The notes under the pieces were generated by a model. That model did no database searches, was not told the DNA's origin, and worked only from the letters and a program-made list of their open reading frames with translations. DNA of 64,000 nt from Platerodrilus igneus. Its lineage: Eukaryota; Arthropoda; Insecta; Coleoptera; Lycidae. This document shows positions 1 to 10,615 of the stretch, in pieces. Each line of letters starts with the position of its first letter. Within the stretch, counting starts at the first letter, position 1. The position numbers and the translations under genes were made by a program. The stretch spans positions 3,037,001 through 3,101,000 of the forward strand of contig JARFIW010000884.1 in NCBI GenBank assembly GCA_036346225.1. The letters are read 5' to 3'.

Positions 1-579
1 TAAGATTGACCATTAAACACTAACCTTTCATTACATATCGCAGTATCAAATCAAGGAAAAATAAAGCTGTAGAACGTTCTGTTTTTTTATTTATTTAACT
101 ATTCCATGGTCAGAAAGAATTTTAAAATCAATTTAAATACTAATTATTAATTTTAAAAATAAAATGTTAAAACAACTTTATTGGACTTAAGAGACGTCAA
201 TTGTTCAGTTCCTATGTTACTACCGAACCTATAAATGAATAAATTTACTGTTTATTATTTACAAAACACTATTTGTTACCTTAATAAGAAGCATATTGTA
301 ATAATGCTACTTAATGTCTTGTGCGTTTTAGCCCTTACATGAGAAATATTTCAAACACCCTAACACAAATGGCAACAAATATTGTTTACTAATGGTCTCG
401 TTTTATTATCATCTAGTTTATACTTGTTTATTTAAAATATAGTCTGTTTACTCCAATGATTTATTATGCTATAGTAAACGTAAACAATCTGAACACACAT
501 ATTAATATTGAGGTTAAGAGGAATGGTTCCTTGTTTAACTTGTGACACAACTAATAAAATATTTATCAGTGCTAATTCC
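1..579. other. AT-rich flank without a recognisable gene
   Basis: This stretch is strongly AT-rich, has stops in all frames, and shows no motif I recognise. It is the left flank of the Gypsy insertion that begins at 584. It may be the left part of whatever sequence was interrupted there, because the right part resumes at 6763. Confidence 0.5.
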
Positions 580-583
580 AGAT

Positions 584-1335
584 TGTTACGTGCCAAAATG
601 GTACTTAAACATTCTTTAGCTTAATTTTGATATGCGTTAGTTTCGCGCCTTAAATTCAAAAGACATGGCGTGTATTTCCGTTACGTCAAAAGTGGGTTGG
701 ACGAATAATTTCGCGCCGACGCGTGAAAGGACATACAAGTGGGGTTTTTTCCGATGGGCTCTGTAACGTGGCCGTTTGCTTTTGAACATCGAGAAGGGCG
801 GTCGTGTCTGGTATCGTATCTTCATTTTTTATTATGTAGATTTCCTTTTGCTTATCTTTGTTTGACTTTACCTGATAAACCTGTTTCCTTATCGTTCCCG
901 CTACATATAGGAATTAGATACGACCCTGGAGTAATCCACGACCCTAGAACGAGCCAGATGTCGATGCTCCGCCAACAGCACCGGAGCAGTCACCATCTTT
1001 AACTATCTTAAAGGGGGATCCAGCCATTTGGAAGGCGTACCCTCCGTTAATTGCCTTAAAAGGGGCCATCAGTATCCCTGATGAACGTCAACAGATGCCA
1101 ACTTTAACTCAACCCCGCAGGACGTCGGATTTCTTATGTAAGTACCTATTGTCTTAACCTGTTTGCGAATTAAATAAATATTTTCCGTCAATTGCGCATT
1201 TAATTTGTGCACTGTGTGACGTCATTGACAGATGGGCGCGCCAAAATCTGTACAAAGATAAGCGTTACCACCTGTCCGTGGCGTCGCTTATTCCGCGCTT
1301 GCGCGATTGCAATTATGAACGTTTAAATTGTAAGA
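584..1335 (+). repeat. 5' LTR of family-A Gypsy copy 1
   Basis: This repeat starts TGTTACG and ends at the point where it stops matching the 3' LTR, just before the primer-binding site. It matches 6013-6758 across its whole length with scattered substitutions and small indels. It contains CpG-containing GC-rich blocks (about 705-730 and 1220-1320) in an otherwise AT-rich setting. The exact right end is uncertain by 1-2 nt because the terminus is not the usual CA. Confidence 0.85.
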
Positions 1336-1337
1336 AT

Positions 1338-1352
1338 TGGCGCCTTTAACGT
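1338..1352 (+). other. Candidate primer-binding site (TGGCGCC...)
   Basis: The sequence TGGCGCCTTTAACGTG begins 2 nt after the 5' LTR. Gypsy elements prime minus-strand synthesis from a tRNA 3' end, so the site starts TGG. The TGGCGCC start resembles sites used by many invertebrate Gypsy elements. The tRNA identity was not determined. Confidence 0.6.
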
Positions 1353-2898
1353 GTGAGGTTGTAATACTTCCTTTATAGACATACAATGTATTAACTAATA
1401 TTATTTATAGCTTTTTCACTAAAGAATTAATTATTTAATATCGGTTAACCTTGAATTTTATGTGGTGTTTTGGAACGCACCCCACTGCTTAGATGTCAAA
1501 AATGGTTGTTATGGTAACTGAAGGAGTCGGCCATTTTGGATACTGAAATATAGCTTCTGGTTTTGGAATATGTTTTAATTTACTGTTTTTCCAATTTTGA
1601 ATGTGGTGTGTTTGTTGACTTCAGTTATATTGTTGAGTGCATAGTTTGTTTTTAGATGCAAATATAAGTTTTTAGGAAGGATCAATCCCTTAACCCTACT
1701 TTTTACACGTGAGTACACATAAATAAAGAAGCATTCAAGTAATTTCGTGCTTTAAACACGGTTTATTACGAAAATTATCTACTTTATATTAGATTAAAAC
1801 ATAACCCTTGTCTGTTTTTTTCGATCTTTAAAAAACTGTTTTGAAACCGTAAATCAACACTGTCTGGTGTGTTAATAGTTTGGGGGGTGTCTTTTAGTAA
1901 TTTACCTGTTTAATTAATGATATTTGAATTACCTTTACAAGAAACCTTGTGTTTAAAAGCACTTAACGTAATAAATTGCCCTTTTTCAATATCTTTTTAA
2001 AAAACGTTAAACTACGGGTTGTTGCGTTTGTTAAATAACACATTATCTTCCTTTTTTATAATTTGGAGTGTCTTTTTGTAACCTAACCGTGATATATTTT
2101 TTTTCTTAAATATTATCTTGCTTTGATATAGTTTTAAAAGTTGTTCCCTTACATGTTTTAAACAGTATAACCCATAAATGCCTTTTAAAGAGGTTTTTGC
2201 TTTTATATATAGTTAACGAAATTACCTAACCATATCTTTTACCTTCCAAAATGTTGTAATAAACTGGATCTCTTTATATCTGCTGCTTTGAGTACTGAAA
2301 TAAAGGAATTGTCGTTAACGTTTTATTATTTAAACTCATTTACGATAGTTGTTGATAACTCCCGTAATATCGAAAGAACATTCCAATAATTTGGAATACT
2401 GTCTCTTTATACATGTATCGTGGAAATTTTCTTTCGTGTAGCGAGTATGATTTTGTCTTGATTGCATATTTTTTTAGATATCGATATTTCAACGTAGAAC
2501 TTTAAGATCCATTAAGCGAAATTTACTGTCGAATTTGGTCGTCCAGCTGTCTATAAGTCTAGACGAGACCCCATCAAAGGGCCGGTCGCTCAGCGTTACG
2601 TAACTCTAGACGAGAATTTGGTTGGTAAGTTTGTCGTTTTAGAATTTGTGAGTCATTTTTTAAGAATGATGTTGAAATTTTTTTTATTAGTTGGGTAGAA
2701 CTCGAACGAGAGCTTCCCATCCTAGTAAATATATGCTTTACAAGATATCTTTTTGTTATTCAACAATTTTGTTAGTGAATCGAGTCTTGATTACTCTTAT
2801 CTCTTCACATATCGATTTAAATCTCTTTAAATGCCTTAAAATTATCTTTAAAATCGTTTAACCCTACGTATATCTAAAAGCTTTTCACATTTACTTCT
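1353..2898 (+). other. Leader of Gypsy A copy 1, with one exon-like patch
   Basis: This is AT-rich leader sequence without a long ORF. A patch at about 2516-2625 stands out. It is GC-richer, open for about 35 codons (reading ...VEFGRPAVYKSRRDP...) and followed by a splice-donor-like GGTAAG at 2623. The motif CTAGACGAGA occurs twice inside it. It may be a remnant of a deleted gag or pol segment or a short spliced exon. I do not recognise the family. Confidence 0.35.
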
Positions 2899-3267
2899 TT
2901 GACAATGTACCTAATGTTTTCAGCTCTCCCTTGGCTTAATAACTTAAAACAACCCGCAGGTCGTTTGGCAAGATGGAACTTGCGTATCTCTCAATTCACT
3001 TTTGATGTTAGGCATAGGCCTGGCAAATTAAATATCGTACCTGATGCCTTATCTCGTGATGTTGTCTCTCTTAACATTCCAAATTTAATTCCTGATACCT
3101 GGTATCTTAATATGATTAAAAAAGTTTCTGACAATCCCGATAAATTTCCTACCTTTCGTGTAACTAATAATAGATTATATAAACTTGTATCTTCTTCCCC
3201 TCAACGCCAAGGCAGGTGGCATATTAAAGACCTTAAGCCATTCTCTGCTGACCCAAATGCTACTTAA
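2899..3267 (+). pseudogene. Gypsy pol remnant: RNase H end and integrase N-terminus fused to pol C-terminus
   Basis: The 122-residue frame carries the end of a Gypsy RNase H domain (LKQPAGRLARW, then a HRPGK...PDALSR motif that typically follows RNase H) and a short stretch leading toward the integrase zinc-binding domain. It then jumps at about residue 100 to RWHIKDLKPFSADPN, which matches the pol C-terminus of the 40-47 kb copy (near 42470-42500). The integrase zinc finger and the catalytic DDE core are therefore deleted. The first residues (before LPWLNN) also look like a junction rather than native sequence. The fragment has no catalytic residues. Confidence 0.75.
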
Positions 3268-4683
3268 GTTTTTCACGTTTCATTCCCCTTACGATTTACC
3301 TAATATTTTTTTGTTTTCACTATCAATTAGTATCTTTATTTTCTTATTCCTTCTCTTATACACCTACATTTTATACATTTAACTCATTTACCTTAAACCT
3401 TTTGCTTCTGGTTGACTTTTCTTTGACGTACCGTTACTTGTATATCATTTTATTCTCTAGACCCCTCAAGTATAACTCTGTCGTTTCATTTAATTAATCC
3501 TCGAACTTTTCCTACAGCATATTGTTTGGTTTTTAGTATTTTTCTTATGTCATTTAATTTTGTGTGGTAATTGTCGTAACTTTGGTTGTAATAACTCATT
3601 GAATTTTTATGATTGGTTTTAGCTGATGTTAGAGTGGATGTTTTTCTTCTTTGGGCTCACATAGGACACGCGCGACCTATGCCATTGAAAGAAATAGTTC
3701 ATATTTGCAGCTGCAAAAAACTAGGATTGTCTATTCCATATGTTTTTCCTCTGAATTATTACAGTCGCCCACATTATACTATATCATTCTTTGTTTCTTT
3801 TCTTACTAAATCACCATAACTTATAAACATTTTTTTTCATTGTTTTTTATTGAACTTTGTGGTGAGGTGCTATCGCTTCTTATTGATATCTTATTAAATT
3901 CTCGGTTGTTTTAGCATATTGGGACAGTGTACCTGTATTTAACTGCTTATAATTAGGCATCGTGTGTGTTTAGGGTGCTACCGTTTTAAAAAACTACCTT
4001 AAAACAGTTTGTTTTTGTGTGCATGTATCTGTATTGATACTTTTAAGTTGTTGTGTCAACTTTTGTCTGATTTTCTTATCGTAGTGGATGCACTCGTTAG
4101 GAAAATGATCGTACTAGTTCTCTTAAGAGTCTAGTGAATATTTAAATGTATATACCTTATCTTGTCGGATTAATATCGCAGGTGGTCCTTCAGACTGCGC
4201 TGTGTTTAAATAGGGACAACTCTCTACCTTCTCTCGGACGCTTGTCCAAAAACTCTACTTTTTTATATCCCGCTGTCTCCGATTCTGCCTTATTCTTCTT
4301 TCGGTGGACCTGTTCTTGTCCCGGAACACCCGTCTGCCACATAATAGTGATGTTCCCTCACTCCGGGCTACTGGCCACATTGGCTGGTTGAGTAGCGCTT
4401 TGCTATCCACCTTTTTCTGTCTCTTTTGTTCAATGGGAGCCCTTCCTCTAGTTTTTTCTACCTGGAAGTACCTCTTATGCATTCCAAATAACAACTTCCC
4501 TCTTTCTACCGTTCCTATTTCTCTGCCTTTTTCATTTCCGTTAGTCACCGTGTGGTTGCGCGGGAGGTTTTCACAGACACCTGGACCTCGTCTCTGGGTA
4601 TCTTTCGTGAGGTCATGCGGTGCCGCTGTCAGCGCATGGGCACTGGCAGTGAAGGTATGTATGAGTGTGTAAATGTGTGAGTG

Positions 4684-4687
<4 letters not shown>

Positions 4688-4726
<39 letters not shown>
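4688..4726. repeat. (TA)n microsatellite inside Gypsy A copy 1
   Basis: This is an uninterrupted TA dinucleotide run of about 39 bp directly after the conserved accessory-frame segment. The A2 copy has no TA run at the matching place, so it expanded in this copy or this subfamily. Confidence 0.95.
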
Positions 4727-4728
<2 letters not shown>

Positions 4729-4910
4729 TTATATATCGTGTGGGTATCGGGTGATAGTATCACCGATATCGATTAACGCCGGGTGCAGGGATGCACCCAC
4801 ATGCCTTTGCCGGTCCCTCGTGCCGTTTCTTGTAAACGGGCCTGCTTCACAGATCGCTCTTTTTAGAGGGTACGAGAAATGCCCATTTAACGGCTCCACG
4901 GAGCCACTCT

Positions 4911-5359
4911 ATCGTTATCTTTATCTATTATCTTTGATAATAACTAGGTTAATATCTTTATCTTATTTATTATCTTAGATAATACCCTTAGTTTTAATAT
5001 CGTTATCTTACCGATTACCTATAATAATAATTTTAGTTAGTCTCTTATCTTACCGACTACCGTTAGTAATAATTTTGGTTTAATTTCTCGTTATCCTACC
5101 GACTACCGTTAGTAATAACTTTAGTTTCTTTCGCGTTATCTTACCTATTATATTTAGTAATAACTTTTGTTTAATATCGCGTTACCTTACCTACTATCTC
5201 TAATAATAACTTTAGCTTAATATCGCGTTATCTTACCTAGTATCTCAATTAATAACTAAAGCTTAATACCGTTATCTTATCCATTACCTTTGATGATAAC
5301 AATTTAAGCTCAGTATCGTTATCTTATCTATTATCTTTAACAACAATTTGAGATCTTGT
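4911..5359 (+). repeat. Tandem array, about 10 units of about 45 bp
   Basis: About ten degenerate copies of a 43-47 bp unit follow one another. Each begins CGTTATCTTACC or similar, followed by TAGTAATAACTTTAG. Starts are near 4913, 4957, 5001, 5044, 5089, 5133, 5179, 5225, 5269 and 5317. The sister copy on the minus strand (near 41280-41330) has essentially one unit, so the array is an expansion within the element's 3' region. Just upstream at about 4890-4906 is a short perfect inverted repeat (GGCTCC-AC-GGAGCC). Confidence 0.8.
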
Positions 5360-6012
5360 TTTATTTTTTTATCTTCCTAACGTTTAGTATTTATGACCAG
5401 CGTGGGAATTATTTTTCTTGAATTTAAGTGAAAAAGCTAACCTGATGTAGAAATGTAATTTGTTAGGTTAGCAATATAAGGATTTAGTAGGGTGGTACTT
5501 TTGGTAAATTTGTTGATTCACAACCATGTCATGGACAAGTTTTGATGTGTATCGTTAGTAAACCAAAGTACCAGTAACAAAAATTTGCTAGAGTGTAGAG
5601 TGACTTACTCTGATGAACATTTTAAATTTGGGCACTTTTTGCCAACAAAGAACAGTTTTGATGCAACACTCATGTGCGTTTGCATGTAAGAAACCTTAAT
5701 GTTAGCTTTAGTTTAGGTAGGTTAGGCGACTTGTCGCATTTGTTTTACTTTAAGTAGTGTTTCATGCTCCCCGACAAATTTGTGCTGTCGATTATTAGTG
5801 CAGTCAAAGACAATGGGGCTACATTTTCCGTTTCCTGGTAATTCGGTAGACGTGTTATCGGTCGAAAAACCAGGTGGCGCCTTATATAAACATTTTTGTA
5901 GGTTTTAAGTTAGGTTTTACGTAGGGTAACTAGGATTTAGATTTTAAGCTGTTACTGTGCTAACAGGCTATTTCTTTTTTTAAAGTTTTTTCTTTTATGG
6001 CTTTGTCGCGAT

Positions 6013-6758
6013 TGTTACGTGCCAAATTGGCACTTAAACATTCTGTAGCTTAATTTTGATGTGCGTTAGTTTCGCGCCATAAATTCAAAAGACTTGGCGT
6101 GTATTTCCGTTACGTCAAAAGTGGGTTGGACGAATAATTTCGCGCCGACGCGTGAAAGGACAGAAAAGTGGGTTTTTTTTCGATGGGCTCTGTAACGTGG
6201 CCGTTTGCCTTTGAACATCGAGAAGGGCGGTCGTGTCTGGTATCGTATCTTCATTTTTTATTATGTAGATTTCCTTTTGCTTATCTTTGTTTGACTTTAC
6301 CTGATAAACCTGTTTCCTTGTGGTTCCCGCTACATATAGGAATTAGATACGACCCTGGAGTAATCCACGACCCTAGAACGTGCCGGATGTCGATGCTCCG
6401 CCAACAGCACTGGAGCAGTCACCATCTTTAACTATCTTAGAGGGGGGCTCCAGCCATTTAGAAGGCGTACCCTCCGTTAATTGCCTTAAAAGGGGCCATC
6501 AGTAGCCCGGATGGACGTCAACAGAAGCCAACTTTAACTCAACCCCGCAGGACGTCGGATTTCTTATGTAAGTACCTATTGTCTTAACCTGTTTGCGAAT
6601 TAAATAACTATTTTCCGTCAATTGTGCATTTAATTTGTGTGACGTCATTGACAGATGGGCGCGCCAAAATCTGTACAAAGATTAGCGTTACCACCTGTCT
6701 GTGGCGTCGCTTATTCCGCGCTTGCGCGATTGCAATTATGAACGTTTAAATTGTAAGA
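6013..6758 (+). repeat. 3' LTR of family-A Gypsy copy 1
   Basis: This direct repeat of 584-1335 is preceded by the conserved end of the internal region (GGCTTTGTCGCGAT) and followed by the AGAT target duplication at 6759-6762. There is no obvious purine-rich tract immediately upstream, which is unusual for a Gypsy 3' LTR. Confidence 0.85.
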
Positions 6759-6762
6759 AGAT

Positions 6763-7173
6763 ATGTCGGTGGAACAAACATTTTGTTGTTGAGCCTAAGA
6801 TGTGCTCTACACATATAATGCAGGCTCGGCCTGGCCATAGGGATCACCAGGAGAATTCCCAGTGGGCAGGTCTTACAACGGTTTCAAAATTAACCTCATG
6901 CTCAATACCTATAAAATAATAATTAAAGTTAGGTCAATATGCTTATGCTATAAAATGAGTGCAAGAGACATGAACAGAAAATTTACAGTTGGGATTAGGA
7001 AAAGAGTTGGCAGTAATACAATAATATTTGACAAAAGCATACTTTCGCCTTTGGAAATGTGATTTCTGCTGCTCACTACTCATGTCATAAAAAAATGTCA
7101 AAATTATTTTGTAAAGTATTCATACTTTTTTAAATAGAGAAGTAATAAACTATTTGTTGTCAAATATATTACA
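6763..7173 (+). other. Probable right part of the 5' LTR and leader start of Gypsy B
   Basis: No coding sequence is convincing here. The segment contains AATAAA at about 7144 and ends ATATTACA at 7173, immediately before GTGACGACGGGG, which looks like an LTR end followed by a primer-binding/leader start. The gag of element B begins shortly after. If this is right, the LTR was cut by the insertion of Gypsy A and its left part lies before position 580. That left part was not identified. Confidence 0.35.
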
Positions 7174-7228
7174 GTGACGACGGGGAGAAAAATTTAAATT
7201 GATAATTGACCATTGCTAGTTTGAAAGT

Positions 7229-7790
7229 ATGCCAAAAATACAGGACCGGCAATTATACAACAAACTATTTTTTGGAATATCAGTGGATCGGTATCAGAAT
7301 AGAAATCGGGCGAGGAATGGAACACAAGGGAAAAGATGGGATCGGTATTTTGTGGCAAATTATGTCGAAGATGGTAAAAATACACCAGCACTTTTAACGC
7401 TTATTGGGGAGCAGGCATATAAAGTATTGAGAGATGTGTGTGATCCTATTCTATCTAAGAATAAAGAATACCAAGAGCTCTGTAATATTCTAAAAAGCCA
7501 ATTCTCAAAGAGAGTATCTTTTTTTAAGGAAAGAATTGAATTTTATGATTTGAAACAGGGTGTTATGAAGAAGCGCGTTAATGGTATGTAAAGGCAATAA
7601 ATAAGGCCAGTGATTGTCAGTTTGATAATATGCTAAATGACTTCCTGAAAGACAGATTTATTTTGCAATTACGTAAAGGCCTGTATTGGATCGTGTATGC
7701 GAGGAAGAGCATACCCGAACATTTGAAGAATTACTCGATGTAGCATTAAAAAAGGAGGCGGCACTTGAAGTAATCCGTAGTATTTCTAAA
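7229..7790 (+). pseudogene. Gypsy B gag (capsid) N-terminal half, frameshifted
   Basis: The frame begins MPKIQDRQL and shows Gypsy capsid features: RWDRYFVANYV, then LLTLIGEQAYKVLRDVCDP and FSKRVSFFKERIEFYDLKQG. This resembles the usual order of Gypsy gag with a core pattern IG...Y..L+D.C.P. The frame breaks near 7565. Matching residues continue in other frames (WYVKAINKASDCQFDN..., then LDVALKKEAALE near 7735-7770), so at least two indels are present. After about 7790 the similarity stops and the expected continuation (linker and zinc knuckle) is found only at 17190. The gene was split by inserted DNA. It is non-functional. Confidence 0.75.
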
Positions 7791-9423
7791 TCGTTTTCTC
7801 ATTGGTCGATAATTATTACAAATATTATTGTGTACATTTCGATATTCGAAGGTATTTGTTAGTAGCTCAGTAACCACTTGCAGGTTTCTGATCGCATTCC
7901 GGGATGTCAGAATTCAGAGTAGAAGGGGCGCATGCGTATGGGTGATCGAACTAGAATCGACAGGTTTTGGAAACGCACTTGGTCTTTAGTTTCGAAAATG
8001 GTAGATCGAAAGAGCTTCCACTTGGCTGGTTTTATTAAAGGTAATGTTTTATAAATTAATAATGCAGTTGATGTTCAAGGTAATCTGATTACCTCTTTGT
8101 AATCAGAGCCTTGCTATGAATGGTTGTTGATGTTTATTGTAAAACCGTTAGCTAGTTAACCATCGAAGGGAGTATTTTTATGATTACCTGTTGCTTTTGT
8201 CTATGAATTTATCCATTTGTTTTACTAATCCGGTATAATCTATACCCCTCCTGTCGATTTACGATTTTATCGAAATTATTTATGTGTAAATGAGTGTTAT
8301 TTGTTCAAACGGTCAAAACTAATATTTATTTATTTGAAATAATGTTTATTTAGTATTTAATAATCTGCTTTGATTGTACGATAGTAATTGAATTTAGCCA
8401 TAACGATGTTGTGTATATTTTTGTTTGTAACTTTACAATGTCACGATGTTTAATTTTTCAAAAGGTATGTTTTGTCCGATGCAATCATAATGAATCATTT
8501 TTAACGTTCGCTCACTAGATTTCATGTATAAACTAACATGCTTTTATATAAACATTTAACGCCTGAATTTGGGCTTTATATTTTGTGCTATAAAATCTTG
8601 ATATGTTTTACTTCCTACATATTTTATAATGTTTGATATTTGTGATGCATTTGACATTTTTATTTTGTGTAATTGTTTTATTTCAGCTTATTAACCACAC
8701 ATTCCACTGCATTGCTCATATCTCGGTGTAAAGATAATTATATATTTTGTTGTTTTTGTATATCCTATTATCTAGTCGATGTTCCTATATAATTAACTTG
8801 TATTTAACGCGTGTGATAATTGTGATGTAATTAAACTGAACCTCTGGTAGGACCGACCTTCACGTGCCTTTCGCGTTTGCATTTATGACTATGTTGGAGA
8901 TAGTCTATTAAATAACCAGCGCCTTTTTAACTATGCGCAATCATACCATAAGTTCATTTCAGCGATTTCATGTCGTCTTTGTCATGGTACTTGTAATTGT
9001 ACTCTTGCAAATAATAGGAAGTCGGCTAGCCTTTGTGAAATATTTTGTAACACGGGCTGGAAACTGTTAATGTATGTATCTGGGCGCGTATGATCGAGCC
9101 TTGTTGAATATTACTAACTTTTTATGTCCGTGCGGGAGGGAACATTGGTAGTCAAGGTGCAGGTCATCTTCCTGGTGTTCCCCCTCTTCAACTTTAGCTG
9201 GGTAGTATAGGCCTCGCCGACCTCAGTACCTACCAGAAAAGACTAGCTGGTTTACACTAACGTTTCTTCAGTTGTCACGTGAGATTTGCCTGGGTAGCAG
9301 TTGACATTATAATTTGAATTAGGGCCGCTATACTTGCGGCCACGTCCCCAATGCTCCACCCGGAGGTACTACATTGGGTTTAAACGCGAAAAATAGTCGT
9401 GCTCCTAATTTATTCTTACTTCA

Positions 9424-9560
9424 TAGTTGATTCACCCTAAATAAAAACTAAATAAAAATCTAACAAACCTAAAAATCTAACAAACCTAACAAACTCTAAC
9501 AATCTAACAAACCTAAAAATCTGACAAAAACTGGAACAAAAACAAAACAAAAACTAAAAA
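9424..9560. repeat. Degenerate AACAAACCTAAAAATCT tandem repeat
   Basis: The phrase CTAACAAACCTAAAAATCT recurs several times with variants and grades into AACAAAA-rich low-complexity sequence. Confidence 0.7.
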
Positions 9561-10016
9561 TAGGGTTGTAAATAATGGTATCCCTAGCGCTGACTTTCGA
9601 GTGTACCCGATTAACAAGCAAAAATGAGAGGGGGAGGGATCCGTAATACCGGATAGCAGACGCCGGTTCTGCTTACCAGTGCGACCTGAAGGGTCGTCTT
9701 AAAACTATCCAAATCTAGCTAACTAATTTAAATCCATCCCTAGCTTTCCCTATCGTTCCCTAACTGATTTACATTATGATTACAATCTTCGCAATTCTGC
9801 TCGTCCTTCCCAAATATATACTGCAACCAAAATGGCGACAGAACGTCAAACAAAACAAATAAGCCACATAATACATGCTATATTTAAATAAATATAAAGT
9901 GTAAATATAAAATATAAATAAATATAATTATGTAAATATATAAATAAATGTTTAATAAGCGTTAAGCATATAGAAGTGCACAAAATAGCAAAAGCATCAC
10001 CCCATTTTTCAGGTGC

Positions 10017-10118
10017 ACTCGCACAAGCATTATGTCGGCTAGCGCCTTTACACACCAAACGTGCTTCTTAAATTATTTCAAAAACTACTAATTAATGTAA
10101 ATCAATGCTTGTGCGAGT
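10017..10118. repeat. 15-bp perfect inverted repeat, 72-bp spacer
   Basis: ACTCGCACAAGCATT at 10017-10031 and its exact reverse complement at 10104-10118 flank an AT-rich spacer. It could be the ends of a tiny inverted-repeat element or a cruciform. No flanking duplication was recognised. Confidence 0.5.
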
Positions 10119-10615
10119 ACAGCCGCCACAATTTAAGTCTTACCTCGATAATAAAATTCTCCAGCATCCGAAGATCTGGTCGTCTGTAACTTACTTCTAA
10201 AGGTGGGACGGGGTGCACTGCTAAAGTCCTGGTGGGTATGCACTAAATGTTCTTGGGGGGATCACAATCACTATCACTATCACTTCACTTTCAAGTCCTG
10301 GGGGGATGCGCGGTTGCGCTCTGTTTTATTATCCTTGTTTACTTTATTGATTTAATTTAATGAGGGTTTATGATTTATTTGTTATTGTTTATTTGGTATT
10401 ATTTATTCCCGATTTTCCGCACATAATTATGAAGATAGGCAGTGATTGTATTAATGGAGTGGGGTTTCTCGTGCATATTAGACATTTTGGTATAATTATC
10501 TTTTTTTTTTTAATTTAATATCAGGTTTTGGTTATGCTCGTATCCTTACTCACGCCAAGTCAATCTAAAATTTTCAATCCTCCCACCAACCCCACCGAAT
10601 TTTTACACGCGGTCG

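Larger units (their letters stand above)
3268..6012 (+). other. 2.7-kb 3' region between pol and 3' LTR (family A)
   Basis: This region has no large ORF but aligns by eye along its length with the corresponding stretch of the minus-strand copy (about 42450 down to 40588), so it belongs to the element. Good anchors are the segments at 3612-3760, 4440-4680 and 5740-5900. A short frame at about 4455-4640 is shared with the other copy (FYLEVPL..., then VSHRV..R..FTDT and REVMRCRCQ) and ends here at a donor-like GGTATGT. This could be the remains of a third (env-like or accessory) ORF or a structured RNA. No function is recognised. Confidence 0.6.
584..6758 (+). mobile_element. Ty3/Gypsy LTR retrotransposon, internally deleted (family A, copy 1)
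   Basis: Two near-identical direct repeats (584-1335 and 6013-6758) both begin TGTTACGTGCC and end TTGTAAGA. They are flanked by the 4-bp duplication AGAT (580-583 and 6759-6762), which is typical of Gypsy integration. A tRNA-primer-like TGGCGCC lies 2 nt after the 5' LTR. Inside, only a pol tail survives (about 2920-3267): the end of RNase H and the start of the integrase N-terminal region are joined to the extreme C-terminus. Gag, protease, reverse transcriptase and the integrase core are missing. A 2.7-kb region without large ORFs separates pol from the 3' LTR. The copy cannot encode its own mobility. The high LTR similarity (a few percent difference by eye) suggests a fairly recent insertion. 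Confidence 0.85.
7791..10499. other. Inserted DNA without identified gene
   Basis: This is the left part of the sequence that interrupts Gypsy B. It is mostly AT-rich. At about 7990-8042 a short open stretch starts MVDRKSFHLAGFIK and ends at a donor-like AAAGGTAATG, and GC-richer promoter-like sequence precedes it (7890-7960). That could be an LTR leader exon, but I cannot identify it. A 25-bp block at 9349-9373 matches 45018-45042 with one mismatch. The segment 9890-9960 is nearly pure A/T. I see nothing else supportable. Confidence 0.4.

Noticed and set aside
739..1002. 87-aa ORF present in both LTRs of Gypsy A (also at 6168-6431)
   Set aside because: It is repeated only because the LTRs are repeated. 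It shows no domain and spans promoter-like LTR sequence, so it is probably chance.
6701..7062. Small ORFs at 6.7-7.06 kb as host genes
   Set aside because: The first spans the LTR end/target-site boundary of Gypsy A, and neither shows a recognisable domain.
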